A program made the translations under genes and the position numbers. A stretch of DNA of 64,000 nt from the NCBI GenBank assembly GCA_019137255.1, contig WPDH01000135.1, positions 1-64,000 on the forward strand, written 5' to 3'. Positions 34,308-46,228 of the stretch are shown here, piece by piece. The first letter of the stretch is position 1, and each line of letters starts with the position of its first letter. The notes under the pieces are model-generated. The model ran no database searches. It was given only the letters and a program-made list of their open reading frames with translations, and had not been told where the DNA came from. Source of the stretch: Corinectria fuckeliana (Eukaryota; Ascomycota; Sordariomycetes; Hypocreales; Nectriaceae).

Positions 34308-37300
34308 GGCAGTATGTTCTGGTGAATGTGCCATTGGTAGATTAGAATGAAGATGAATGCTTGCAAACACTCTGCGGTTACACAAGACAATGCTGCCAGT
34401 AAATTAATGGATTCGTCGAGTCTTTAAATCCTGCAACATTACAACCTAGTCTCGTGTTTCCCCAGTAGCAGTCTTTGCGGGTCCCAACCGATGCTACATA
34501 GGTTGGTCGGGTTGTCTGTTTGTCTGTCTGTCTGGGTGGAGATGCCATAGGCTATGACCCCTACTTTGGGTCTAGTCTGCTTCACGACTCAGATGACGCC
34601 CCTCTCGGATGGCGTAAAAGAAAGCTAGCATATCCAAAGAACAGCCTGAAGCCGGCAAAATCTGGAGGTCACTTGAGGCGAATATGCGGAGAAATGCGGA
34701 GTAGAATGGGGTAGCGTAGCAGAGAGCGGATGCCTTCATACCGCGACGAACATTATCAGGACAAGCAGACCGGGATGGACACACACCGCTCTAAATAGGA
34801 CGATGCAGAACGTCGACCCCTCCAACCTGCCACCGTGAACTCGACTCACAACTGAGACGCCAGAGGGGCTCCTGGCCGGCTCGTCGACAAACGTCAACCC
34901 ACCCAAATGATCCGACGGTCGCACGGTTGGTTCAAGAAGAGTCTTGATTCGAGGACACGAGAATTGCGAGGGACCACGCTGCGTAAAAAGATTGTCCGCG
35001 ATCTTGCCCATCACCCCGAATGGAAGGAGTAATTCGACCGCTTGTTTTGGGTGCATTTACAGAGGCTTAAGGGAAAACCCGCCGAGGGAAACAGCCTTGG
35101 GAATATCTCTGTTAAATATCAGTGCGGGTCGTCCGCAAGAGACATGCCTGTAACGTGCTTGAATCGGAAAAATAGAATATTCAAACCAGTTTTGCCCTCT
35201 GCGATCGGTTTTCGACGAAGTTGAGATAATAGAAAGCGAGTATATGCGGCTTTACATCACGGCGATGGATGATCTTAGCAAGCAAATATGTCCATCAGAA
35301 GTCCTTCATAGATGAACTTTTCAAAGGCTTCTCGGCTCGTGTCATTGACTGTTATATCCTGAATTTATCTTGACAGATTGGAGGCAAGATTGCACTGTAA
35401 ATCCCGACACAGAACATCAAACGGGCACGACGCGAACTAGAGGATCAGAGATTCGTGAACAATTTTCCCCATTTGCGAGTCCTTGGAAATTCTCATGATT
35501 CGATTCTTCTTCCACAGAACACCAAACACCTAAATAGAATTATCATTATAGGCACACTAGCTAATCACCTTCTACCCGCCATCTCTGAAGATGCTATCAA
35601 CACCCTCCTGTAGACTAGTAGGTTACCTTAAGCCACCATAATCGCTTATCCTAAAGTGACTGCACAGTACTACTATATCTATGACAGCCTAGACGATGGA
35701 CAGATTGCTCAGATCCTGGACCAGCTGATCGACTTACTCCGAGCGATATTAGAGGTGTCGCCGATGATCAGAGGCAACATCTAGTGCAGGGTTGGAGGAA
35801 GACAGTTTTGGAGAATATTGTTTAATTCAGCACGCAGCGACCCTTGGTAGATGCTGCGCCAGACCGAAATGGATGACAACCAAGGGGAACACGAAGAAGA
35901 AAAACGAAAAGAAGCAGAGAAGAGAGGTGAAGGTAAAACGACACCGCATACAATTAGGATGGACTAATGGAGTTTCGGGGTACAGATGGCAAGACCAGGA
36001 CTACGAAGGAGGATGAGTGGGAAGAAAGGCAGCATGATGGACACCCTAGTGTTAGTTATATTACCCTCGCACTGTATTTACTGCTTACCTGCTCTATTCC
36101 CGCTCCTCCTAGCCACTTTGTCTCCATGCTCCGTTATCTTCAACACAACCGATCTCTCAACAAGCATCAAGAATATGACCAAAGTGTGTTTAACGCGTAG
36201 ATATGGCCTTTGCCATTTCTAATAACGCAAGGAAGACGACCTCATTACTGGCAAGTGCCCGAATCTTCTTAATAGCTCGCATGTTAACCTGATGCAGTGC
36301 TATGTTCGCGCTAAACTCGAAGACCGAATTAGCTTTATTTCTTGCGATGCATGCGCTAGTCCTTATATTCATGCAGACGAGCAGGCTATAGGGTGTCAAT
36401 CTTTTGCGTAGACCTCCCGACAGCCATATACCCCAGCACCCAAACCCTAATATCAGCTACGCCTGACGGTGATCAATCATCCAACGGTCCTGTCGCTAAA
36501 ATCCTACGCTGTTGATCGACAGGCAGAATGGCCGGTACGCCACTCTCATACCTCTCGACCGGTTCTTGAAGGTCAGTGGCTATTCCTTTGAGCCATCACC
36601 GCGTCAAGAACGTGATCAGTTCACCATTGCTCGAGGGACGGTGCCTAGAAGTCTTTCAATCCCCTTTTACTGCCGCAGCTCCTCTCGCCGGGAACTACCT
36701 CAAGTTTGAAGGGGACAGACATCTCACCTCTATCACTGACAAGCTTGAAAGAAGTATTGCGTGGTTAATACTCAAAGCTATCTATGTGTCCGAAGACCAT
36801 CGTGGCATTAAGAGCATGATGATTTCTGGGCCTGAGGTAGCACCAGAAGTCGACTACGTTTCTGGCGTATGGTGGAAAGCACTACCAGTTCTGAACTCGG
36901 ATGGTGTGGTAGAGTCTCACAGCAATGTAAGAGGCCACCCCTCCTGCTTTGAACTTCATGCGTATGCAGCTGAACAGAACAAACGGGTGGTTAAGTTGCG
37001 CTACTTGACCTGCAGCAACGGTCCTAGGACATCAACTACTAGGTGCCCAAACAACCCTAGCTCTGTTAGCTTGCTCCTGGATCTGTCTAGCCGTACCGAG
37101 CGGGAAATCTGGCTACTTCCTTTTCAACACACACACGTTAAGTATCGGTCGTCTAGGTTTTGACTTTGAGCCGCCTACCACTTTAGTTGCTCCGGAGCCC
37201 CTGTCGCCACATCTGGATTTGCGTTCTTGCGAGGGCTTTCTATGGTCTCAAGCCTCTGTTGAGAATCTCGTAGCGTTGAGTCTGTGTCGTTGAAAGGCTA

Positions 37301-38640
37301 GAGGTACGTCAGACATCATAGGGCCTTTGCTACATTATTCAAATGGCAAAAAGGCTTGCGAGGGACAGCTTCGCCTGGACTGTCTTGATTCAACTCTCGC
37401 GGTGGAACCTGCCCAAAAACTATACCTCGGTTTTGAAATCACGGAGTCAAGGGGTCCTTAAATAGCTCGTATGGAAATGTCTACCGCGTGGGAATTATAT
37501 TTCGACCGAATGTAACTGAAGAATTTGTGGTCGGGTTACGATATTGAACTCCGCTTCTTGTCCCCGAATATTATCCTAGACGCCACCCTTTCTCTAATTT
37601 GGCAAGACTACGTCCCTAATCCAGACCCTTTACAAGGTACTCTGTGCCCTTCCTCGAGATTCCATTCTGGGCCATTGAGTCTACTACGTTGTCGAGAAAA
37701 ACATTCGCTAGTCATGCCAACTTCAGTGTCCAGTCTAATTGTTCTCACTAGTCGTCCATGTTCGTGTTACTAAAAACCATGGCAAACTGCCTTCCCTCGT
37801 TTACCAACTTCGACATCACATCTAGTGTTGCTGTGCGGATCTTAGGCACCACTACAATCAGGTCAGTGATGCACCGAGGTAGAACTTGGCATGAGAAGGT
37901 TTGGGGCGAGTACTAGGGTCAGTTCAATTATGCGGGCATTCAAACGTTCGCTTTGTAGATTCAGCAGATGTTAGATAATGCTCGGATTCATCGTATAAGC
38001 AAGCAGGGAGAGGCCAATTGTACCCAATAGACAATGATTAGCCAGTCCTGTGAGTATTGGACAGAGGTAGATATCTCTCGGAGCATTGCCAACATGCTCA
38101 TGTTTGTATGCTTAGGGTAGCGTCTACTCCGCCTTGTACTTACTCCGCTTCTGTACTGCCAGGTTCTCAAAGTCAAACATTCTCGAACACCCAAAGCTGA
38201 AACTGATGATCTATATATATCTGTGTCTCTGGAAGGATAAAGTATACAATCTAGAACACGACGGTGCAGAAATTTCACTGGATACTTCAGAAACTATTAA
38301 ACCCATTACGAGACCTTACAAGCAGGGTGCATGTTGCCTCCTCTAGCAGCTCGATGATTAGCAGCCATTGGTGTAGATGAACACAGGCCAAATCGACACA
38401 GGCCAAATAGACACACTTTGTATATTCTACCTCTTCAGTTGACTCAATTTAGCTTGCAGTTTTCATATGGATGTCTCCTTGAGTTGATAAAGGTCTTTGT
38501 TGATAACCCCCGCAGAATCAATGCTACCCCGCCTATCGCGCGTTTCGGCGTGACTCAATCCTGTCTTTCCACCTTCCTTTTTAGGCCCCTGCGCCTGGAC
38601 CATTGGAAAGTCTCACTTGTTTAAACACAAATTTACTCTC
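34308..38640. other. Long gene-poor interval with unassigned relic-like frames
   Basis: This 4.3 kb interval holds no gene I can support. Some frames look protein-like but stay open only briefly and match nothing I recognise: plus strand 35,640-35,783 (…YYYIYDSLDDGQIAQILDQL), plus strand 36,576-37,163 (195 codons) and plus strand about 37,155-37,300. They may be gene debris. Confidence 0.4.
34514..34534. repeat. (TCTG)n microsatellite
   Basis: A short imperfect tract of the tetranucleotide TCTG/TTTG lies about 210 bases upstream of the transporter start codon. Confidence 0.7.
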
Positions 38641-38648
38641 TGTAATTA

Positions 38649-38655
38649 TATAAAA
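38649..38655 (+). promoter_or_regulatory. TATA box of the acetyltransferase gene
   Basis: TATAAAA followed by an A/T-rich tract, 43 bases upstream of the ATG at 38,698. Confidence 0.5.
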
Positions 38656-38697
38656 TAAAATAAAAGTCAATATTAGACCAGCCTCGATTTTGTCGAC

Positions 38698-39496
38698 ATG
38701 AGTTCAACCAGGATTCGACCAGCGGTCATCGCTGACAAGGACGTCATCTCCCACATTCACTATGAGGCGTTGACGCTGTATCATGACTTTTATGCTTCTC
38801 TTTTCAGCTCGCACCCTAGGGAGCTATTGCCCATGCTGACAGAAAGGGCATTGAAGAATCCCACCTTTGTATTTCTAGTTGCAGAGATAGACGGACATGT
38901 TGCTGGCTTCATTCGCTATAGCGTTGTCGAGGGAAAAGATAAGGAGCTACAAGAGGAGGATAGGACTGGAAATATCGCGGTGAGACGCAGCGGTCCTTCT
39001 TCACCTCCGCTTGTTGTTCCAAAGAAGCACCTCGAAGAAATATGGGAGCGATTCAACAAGAGAGACGCTGAGATGGATGCATGTAAAGAAGAGGCCATAA
39101 AGGGACAGCGCCACCTTTGTAAGTTTCTCGTGTGGCCCCTTGCGGGTTCCGCATTGTTTCCTGGGGGTACTCATACTCTCAGATATTTGGCATCTCATGA
39201 TTCACCCGATCTACCAGCGCAAGGGCATTGGCGGGGAATTGCTTAATGCTGCCCTAGAAAGGGCGGACGCGGATGGCGTGCCAGCCCTCATTGTTTCCTC
39301 TGAAACATCTCATGGACTCTATGTCAAGAAGGGTTTTGAGGACCTTGGATCGTGGACAATCGACAATGGCTACTGGGCTCGAGAGATTGTCGAGCGCAAT
39401 GCGGCTTTGGGGATCACAGGGAACGAATACCTTGAGCGCAAGTATGAGGGCGTGAAGGAGATAGAGGCATGCATGATGCGGCGCCCTGGTAACTAG
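38698..39496 (+). CDS. GNAT-family N-acetyltransferase
   Basis: Two exons (38,698-39,118 and 39,183-39,496) with a 64-bp intron (GTAAGT...CTCTCAG) give 244 residues. The N-terminus TRIRPAVIADKDVISHIHYEA is the typical first strand and helix of GNAT proteins. The acetyl-CoA pyrophosphate loop is QRKGIGGEL at about residues 152-160, right after IWHLMIHPIY. It is followed by LIVSSETSHGLYVKKGFEDLG, the usual C-terminal strand-helix-strand. A charged insertion of about 50 residues (about 85-135) separates the first two strands from the core. The acceptor substrate (protein, amine or small molecule) cannot be told. No signal peptide, so probably cytosolic. Confidence 0.88.
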
Positions 39497-40253
39497 GGTA
39501 GCGAGAGGCTCTGCTTTACATATACTATTGCTTACCTACGGTATCTAGAGAGCCGCCGCATTGCCAGCTGCGACACAACTATTACAATCGAGGATAGACA
39601 TCTTCCTACCCTATCTTTGGTCTAGCCAATATTAGAATCCCACAGCCTAGTACGAGATTGTGTCACCTACGCCAAGGCTTTTGCACCACGATACTAGCAG
39701 CGCCAATACGAAATGTTAATCATATCCCAGACGCAGACAGACCGGTTTCGGCTCCAGCCACTCCCTTAGGCTCTGATGGATCCTCGCGGAGCTCGGCAAT
39801 AACTGCACTTGTCGACCAGCCATTAGCATTCCTTTGCATGTTGATTCTTGACGCCGCATTAGCTTCCTCATCCCCGCACTTTCGGTGTCATAGACGTCAT
39901 CACGGCTTGAAGACAGAGATCAACCGCCACATTTCAAAGACAACTACGCCAAGCCAATCATCTCTCTAATTGCAGATGCTGTGGAGAATTCCGTCCTCCA
40001 AATAATCCAGCCACGCCCGCCAGTGGATATGCTCCGCCCCGGCACAGGGCTTCCGGATGGTTCGGGAGCAACTAATCTACGGACCCTGTCAACATTCGTC
40101 AGCTTCCTGCTATCTATGCTCTAAATAGCTCAATCTAGGCTGCCCCTGGGAGAGTTTTGTTCATATACAAGTAGCTAACTTGCTAACCCCCCCTTCTGCT
40201 GAAGTCTCACAGTCCCAGGAACCTTTCCATCTTGATTGCTCTTACATTCACCC
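39497..40253. other. Intergenic, no supported gene
   Basis: About 0.75 kb containing the acetyltransferase 3' end and the lipase promoter. A short protein-like open stretch ending near 40,124 on the plus strand (…VENSVLQIIQPRPPVDMLRPG) is not attributable to a family. Confidence 0.4.
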
Positions 40254-41600
40254 ATGGCCACCATGGCGACAAATCGATTCTTGACCCTGCTAGTCCTGTG
40301 TTTAGGAGGCGCGCTCGCTCGTGACACCACGGTGCATAGTCGCTCTACTGCTCTTTCACCGCTCCCGCCTAGCCAAGATCCATGGTACACCGCGCCTAAC
40401 GACTATGAAAAGACAATACCAGGCACGGTGTTGCGTCTTCGTACAGCTCCAGGCAACCTGACCCAGGCAACTGGAAACACTTCCGCGGCTTACAACATCC
40501 TCTACCGCACCACTGATAGCCAATACAAGCCGGCTTGGGCGGTGACGACTCTTTTCGTTCCGCACCTTGGAAAAGACAGTACAGCAGCTCGTGTATTCAA
40601 CCAGTCTGCCTTGCTGTCGTACCAAGTTCCCTACGATTCAGCAGATGTGGACGCCAGCCCAAGCTACACATTGTACAATGCTGATCCCACGATGCCTGTT
40701 GGCCAAGCGGTTGGCTTGGGCCTGTTTGTTTCCGTGCCCGACTACGAGGGCCCTCTCGCCTCCTTCACCGCCGGTGTCATCTCGGGGCATGCCACCATTG
40801 ACTCCGTCCGCGCTATACTGTCTCTTGGGCTGGGCCTCGACACCTCCTTAGCCCGAGTCGCACTTTGGGGCTACTCGGGCGGTGCCTTGGCGAGTGAATG
40901 GGCAACTGAGCTTCTTGTGCAGTATGCGCCGGAGCTATCCGACACCGTAGTTGGTGCGGCAATCGGCGGATTAACACCAAACATCACGAGCGTTCTGGCG
41001 TCCGTTTCTGACACATCTTCGGCTGGTCTGGCTCCGAGCTCAATTCTCGGGATAACAAGCCAATATCCCGCCGTCCAGCGGTACTTGATATCGCTTCTCA
41101 AGACGGAGGGACCTTACAACAAGACCGGTTTCCTGGCTGCCAAGAACTACACGTTAGCCGAGGCAGGAGTAGCGTACGCTGGACACGACATCGGCGACTA
41201 TTTTACCAATGGCCTCGCCATCTTCCAAGACGCAAAGATCTCGGCAGTAGTCAACCAGGATGGAATTATGGGCTATCATGGCGTTCCCAGGGTTCCGGTA
41301 TTTGCCTACAAGGCTATCCATGATGAGATCAGCAAAATCTCGGATACGGATGAGTTGGTCAAGAGGTACTGTGCTGTTGGCGCAAACATCTTGTATCAAA
41401 GGAACACCGTGGGCGGTCACTCCGAGGAGGCGACTAACAGCCTCGCCATGGCGGTTGAATGGTTGGCGAGCGTCTTGACCGGCACCTACGCCAATGTCTT
41501 CGATACCGAGGGCTGCACAGTTCAGAATGTGACGAGGAAAGCCACGACAATTTCATTGCGTAGAAGGGATCGAGCAAAGGGCGTGTTTGGACTGTGGTAA
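40254..41600 (+). CDS. Secretory lipase (LIP family)
   Basis: An intronless frame of 448 residues from the ATG in CACCCATGGCC. Residues 1-22 form a signal peptide (NRFLTLLVLCLGGALA). The alpha/beta-hydrolase nucleophile is Ser208 in GYSGGAL. The acid and histidine of the triad are probably Asp357 in KAIHDEIS and His389 in VGGHSEEA, as in CAL-A-type secreted lipases (PF03583). Many Asn-X-Ser/Thr sites fit secretion. The enzyme should hydrolyse acylglycerols or esters outside the cell. The C-terminus is basic (SLRRRDRAKG). A second in-frame ATG nine bases downstream would work equally well with the signal peptide. Confidence 0.92.
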   Translation: MATMATNRFLTLLVLCLGGALARDTTVHSRSTALSPLPPSQDPWYTAPNDYEKTIPGTVLRLRTAPGNLTQATGNTSAAYNILYRTTDSQYKPAWAVTTLFVPHLGKDSTAARVFNQSALLSYQVPYDSADVDASPSYTLYNADPTMPVGQAVGLGLFVSVPDYEGPLASFTAGVISGHATIDSVRAILSLGLGLDTSLARVALWGYSGGALASEWATELLVQYAPELSDTVVGAAIGGLTPNITSVLASVSDTSSAGLAPSSILGITSQYPAVQRYLISLLKTEGPYNKTGFLAAKNYTLAEAGVAYAGHDIGDYFTNGLAIFQDAKISAVVNQDGIMGYHGVPRVPVFAYKAIHDEISKISDTDELVKRYCAVGANILYQRNTVGGHSEEATNSLAMAVEWLASVLTGTYANVFDTEGCTVQNVTRKATTISLRRRDRAKGVFGLW

Positions 41601-41961
41601 AGATATGGGGAGACCTCGGCAGGAAGCATCAACACTGTTTATCCACCAGCTTGATCTGACACACCCAGCGCAGAGGAAGCAGTGTCTCGTTTTTTGTAGC
41701 TTGTTGCGTCTCAATTGTCTCTGGATTGTGAACCTATCTTAATAGTAATGGGTACCGCACCATGGCTACTATGAGTGCTAGTCTCCTCCAAGTTCTAAGC
41801 CTTTCTCGTACTTCCAATTTCTTTCCAAAAAATCCTACTGGTTGTCACATCACGGATCTCAGTCTCTGGTTCCCACCACCTTCTTTTACGAGTGACGTTC
41901 ACTTTTCCTTAGATTCCTGCCTACTGACCTGATGTAATAGGCGACACTTGTGGGACAAAAG
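41601..41961. other. Convergent intergenic region
   Basis: About 360 bases between the stop codons of the lipase (+) and the hydrolase (-). It can only hold 3' untranslated regions and terminators; I see no distinct terminator motif. Confidence 0.4.
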
Positions 41962-43038
41962 CTAGGCTAGCAGCGTTATTCGACATTTCTCCAACGCCTC
42001 GATAATCCATCTCACTGCCTCTTCACTCTCCTTCAACCCGTACCTGAATGCCAATGGGAAGCAGTGCATTTGGCCCTTCCACAAAAGCCACTCGCCTGGA
42101 ACGCCCCGCCCTCTGCACTTATCCAGGAAGGCCATGGCCTCTGGCGCTAGGACGTCATAAGTCCCGATTACCCCCAGAACCTTGACTCCGTGGCGGGCCA
42201 GGATACCAAGGTCAGCCTGAAGGGGAGATACTCGAGGGTCTTTGAATCCCCAGTCGAGGTAGTACAAGTGACCATTAGGTTCTTCGACCGTGATGTCTCC
42301 ATATTCAGGCTGATCAGGGCCTGGTGACCAGGCACTTGCGGTTGACTTGATGGATTGGAGGGTCATGATAGGGTCGAGCTCCGCCGCCTTCTTTATCCCG
42401 GGCAGCTGATGGTGAAGATCTGTTGTTGGACTGATGGCAAGTATGGCCACGGGCGGTTTTGTGGAATTCCTTGTTGCGTTTATCAACGTCCAAGCAACGA
42501 GGCAAAGAGCAATGTTACCCCCTGAACTGTCCCCAGCCACGACAACCATTTCCCCCGCCTTTGCGGACTCTATCAGCAAAGTCTTGTATGCCCTCTCAAT
42601 CTGCGGGAAGGCCATTGAGACTGGGTTTTCGGGCGCCAACGGATGTGATATGATGCTGACAGTAGTCTCATGTAGTCTCCGCGCTAATTCGGTACAAAAG
42701 GCCCAATGATGGCTGCTTGGAGGCATCTGCCATCCTCCACCGGCATAGTACAGCATCCTCATGGGAGGATTGACTTGAGCTATATTCAAACTCTGACTCG
42801 TTTGTTTGCTTGTCAAGTCGTATACCCGAAGTCCTTCGACTTGACGCTCTTGCACGTTGCATTGCTTTTGCGTCTTTTTGGGAATTCTCAATCGTGTTAT
42901 ACCCCTCGATTTCTTCCCAGGTTTGACCAGCAATGGTTTGAAAGGCCTAAGAATGGCCTGGAGCAACCGAGTTTTGTAGTAAACGTCGTCGCGTTTATGA
43001 ATAGCGAGGCCGGTAGGAAGATGGGTGTTTTCGTCCAT
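41962..43038 (-). CDS. Alpha/beta hydrolase, HSL-type (abhydrolase_3)
   Basis: An intronless 358-residue frame. The catalytic Ser171 sits in GDSSGGN, Asp295 in TYDVLAPEA and His325 in MHCFP, the order and spacing of the hormone-sensitive-lipase branch of carboxylesterases. The oxyanion-hole motif, normally HGGG, reads Y98-A-G-G-G-W, so the leading His is replaced by Ala. The strand before it is MRMLYY. There is no signal peptide and no membrane segment; the N-terminal 60 residues are basic. It probably hydrolyses small esters in the cytosol. It converges on the secretory lipase but is from a different family, so the pairing may be accidental. Confidence 0.88.
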   Translation of the reverse strand: MDENTHLPTGLAIHKRDDVYYKTRLLQAILRPFKPLLVKPGKKSRGITRLRIPKKTQKQCNVQERQVEGLRVYDLTSKQTSQSLNIAQVNPPMRMLYYAGGGWQMPPSSHHWAFCTELARRLHETTVSIISHPLAPENPVSMAFPQIERAYKTLLIESAKAGEMVVVAGDSSGGNIALCLVAWTLINATRNSTKPPVAILAISPTTDLHHQLPGIKKAAELDPIMTLQSIKSTASAWSPGPDQPEYGDITVEEPNGHLYYLDWGFKDPRVSPLQADLGILARHGVKVLGVIGTYDVLAPEAMAFLDKCRGRGVPGEWLLWKGQMHCFPLAFRYGLKESEEAVRWIIEALEKCRITLLA

Positions 43039-44717
43039 GATTACAAGCGGGAGCTAGAGCGAATGGTACTCGTGCCACTCCGATTGATAGAACCGAGTCG
43101 GTAAGTTCACGGTCGGATTCAGTTGAGTCGATGGTTTTGATGCTTGGAGTGGTGAAGAACAGCAACCTTCTTCATTAGAGAGCCGACTGAGACAGGACTA
43201 CTCGGATATTGGTGGAGTTGTCGTCGTCATGGACGGCCTTGACGTCACGACTCGGTCAGTAGATTCACGGCTACACTAAATCAACTGCCTACAATTGTGC
43301 TTAGTTATCTGCGCAACCTTTGTTCCTCCTATTATCCACAGTGAAGATACTATCAATGTGACTCGCTTCCTCTGAGCAACTTGTCACATTGGAGAATGTT
43401 TGAGTGGGATGCAGCGTGAGAATGTTCAAAGTACATATTTTGCGCTGTAGAGGATTGGCCAAAACTCAGGAACAGACTCTGTGTTTGTGCCTGCTGCCAA
43501 CTAGACTATCATCCGCCAAGTTGGGATGAGACACGTGGCGGTATTCGCTCGCATGCCAGCAACCCTCACACTTCATCACGGGGAGCTTCAATAGAGTCTT
43601 TTTAGCAAGCCGCTACGAAGCTATTCCTTTCCACACTTCGACATTTGCAGCCAATCAACTCGCGTCACACCGTACAGCACTCAACCCTTGCATCTATTCA
43701 GTCAATATAATCTCAGCGCTGCCAGTATCTCTACCGTCGGATTGGGCGATCAAAGTAGCGACCCTGTCGCGATACTGCTCGAGCATCTTCTGCTGGGTTA
43801 TGCAGTCCTGCGCGTAACGCATCCGGACCGCCTAAGCACTAAAAACGCCATTTACCATCTAAACTAACACTACAAAAGCCTCTACGGATTCTAGATCGAA
43901 GACCCCCGCGTAGTAGAATCAATAATCGTCCCTTAGCGCAAGATCGTTTTGCTTTGGGGCTCAGTTACAGTGCTCCGAGCCCCCGAACTTGCACTGAGAC
44001 GAAAACTGCTCGAGATCTCATCTGCGTCCCTAGGCGAGGACGTGCCAGGATGCCTTACTCGCACAGAAGATGCACTACTGCAGAGAAGGTCGATGGCGCT
44101 ACTAGCTGCTCTCGCAACTTGCCATTTTGGCCCTAAGAGAGGCGTTACTTTCGATGTGGCAACTTTCCCCGAAAAGACACTCGGCCACCTTCTCCAAATC
44201 CGTGTTTCAACTGTCCACTCTTCATGCTAATGCCCTGGTCCTGGCTAACCGAGGCTTGAGAGGATCCTGGCCTGGCCGTCCGATTTGCTGCGAGTCCTTC
44301 GACTGACTCGGCTGCGAGAATGGGTTGGCACCGTTCAGTGATCAGAGAGCGCGCGTGGCTTTCAGCTTTCAGGCCACACCCAACAGCCTCGAGTCAGTCA
44401 GTGCCTCAGTGGCCTCTTGCCCCGCGTTCCCCGGATCCTCCGGACCCCCGGATTCTGTACCCCAGACCCATCCACGGCTGAGAGACCCCAGACACGTTGG
44501 CCGCTTTGTTGTCAAGCACCTGGGCCCCTGAGTGGACAGTCGTGATGCTTATTATGTCGCTGCACCCCATTACGCCATCAGCAAGTGCTAAAGCTTCTCT
44601 ATGAACTCTGGATATTTCCTCTCCCAGACACGTCATTGCGTTTCAATTCCCAGTAGATCCCGGCCCGTAGGGTTATCTCGATTTACCCATCGAAGCAAGC
44701 CCGTGGCATCCAACGCG
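43039..44717. other. Intergenic with a possible gene relic
   Basis: No intact gene is visible. On the minus strand, about 43,700-43,960, a frame reads ...DLESVEAF and then VRMRYAQDCITQQKMLEQYRD before a TAG. It is interrupted by stops and I do not know its family. The plus strand in the same place is also open over a short stretch, so the orientation of this relic is uncertain. Confidence 0.35.
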
Positions 44718-45839
44718 ATGGCTTTTCTCAACACGGTCGGCGATATTTACAGGCGGGTGGAGACGGGAGACTATAGCTCCGAGTCTGTCATGGTGATTGT
44801 ATGAAGCCCCGAAGTAGCCCCATCCTGTAGGAGTTCCCTCTAACACACACTCGCCTAGATCTGCTCGACTCTGGGCATGTACAATGCCTGTGAGCTACTG
44901 GCTCTTATCTTCGCCACCTTCAAGAAACGTCACGGTCTTTACTTTTGGAGTCTCCTCCTGGCAACCTTTGGCGTATTTCCGTACACTCTGGGGTGGATAA
45001 TCGGCTACTTCAATATTGACCACTATGCCGGGTTGGCAATCGCTAGTATTGGCTGGATCCTGCTCATCACTGGCCAATCTGTCGTCTTGTACTCGCGGCT
45101 TCATTTGGTTCTGTACAACGTGAAGATACTCCGCGCTACTCTCTGGATGATCATCTTTAACGCTGTGGTCTGGCACACAACAGTGACGGTTCTCCTTTTC
45201 GTTACCCCATCGAGCTCGGGCAAGACCGAGGACGGACACACGGCCCTCTTCAACACGATGGAAAAAACACAAATGACGTGCTTCTGCATTCAGGAATTCG
45301 TCATATCCGGACTCTACATCTGGAAAACGATCGATATCCTCAAGACAGCCTTTGGCAGCAAGCGGCGTTACTTGTGGCACCTCTTCTCCGTCAACATCTT
45401 GATTGTGGTGATGGATGTTGCGCTGCTTGTCATCGAGTACCAGGACCGCTACGTCATCCAACAGGGACTCAAAGTTGTGGTCTATTCTGTCAAGCTCAAG
45501 CTCGAGTTTCTAGTGCTGGAAAGGCTGGTGGAGTTTGTCCAGCATCGTGGGGGCTCAAACCCTGGGGCCGATTCGAACACGCACCAGACGGGGCGTTTCC
45601 ATGAGCTCTCGGGCAGCAGAACAAGGACGGCGGATAAGCATGGGCATTCGACAAACAATCCCGAGGCATTCCACATGGAGAATCTCAACACTGGGCACGT
45701 CACCGTTGTTGGGACGGGCACATTGCAGCGCCGGGAGGAGCAGCAAGGGCAAATCAAGATCACGACGAAAATCGACATAGAGGGATACGATGTCGACGCG
45801 AGCAACCAGAGCACGGATGAGCTCAACAGAACTCCGTAG
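44718..45839 (+). CDS. DUF7703-like multi-pass membrane protein
   Basis: Two exons (44,718-44,798 and 44,859-45,839) joined by a 60-bp intron encode 353 residues. The short N-terminus (MAFLNTVGDIYRRVETGDYS) leads into about seven hydrophobic helices. Conserved landmarks include MYNACELLALIFATFK, HGLYFWSLLLATFG, TGQSVVLYSRLHLV and MEKTQMTCFCIQEFVISGLY. The helical core ends with KVVVYSVKLKLEFLVLERLV. A hydrophilic tail of about 100 residues follows, rich in His, Thr and Gln. The pattern matches the fungal 'integral membrane protein' family I know as DUF7703. Biochemical role is unknown; the topology resembles rhodopsin-type receptors but lacks the SAT4 landmarks. Confidence 0.82.
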
Positions 45840-46228
45840 AACTAGATAGAGAGAGTGCTGAGTGAGAGGAGTGATAGCGCCGGAAAAATTGTGGCCGCTG
45901 TCGATTGTTGATTTACTTAATCCTAATGAGCGATTTCGCGCCCCTGTCTGCGTGTGGCTCTAAGGTGCAAAAGCATGGCGCAATTCTGGTGAAATATCAC
46001 CAATGCTATCGATTACAAGGCTTCAAGAGCACATTGCAAGGGTAAAGATCGCCGTTGGTTTTTCCACAATAATGGCGACACCGCAAACTCGGAAACCCTA
46101 GCCCGAACTAGTAACCACGCCGTGGCTGTAGAGCGATCGCGGAACTCGCGATTTACTATATAACTAGTCTAAAGAAAGGGCCTGATAGACGCAATCCCAT
46201 TCAGTCCTCTTCTTCATCATCTCTTGCA
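45840..46228. other. Intergenic / promoter region
   Basis: Region between two plus-strand genes; carries the TATA box described below and a CT-rich leader just before the next ATG. Confidence 0.4.
46157..46163 (+). promoter_or_regulatory. TATA box of the secreted DUF1961-like gene
   Basis: TATATAA, 65 bases upstream of the ATG at 46,229, followed by a CT-rich leader (CAGTCCTCTTCTTCATCATC). Confidence 0.5.

Noticed and set aside
36576..37163. Plus-strand 195-codon open frame
   Set aside because: Composition is protein-like but no motif, signal peptide or splice structure supports a gene, and the opposite strand looks equally plausible.
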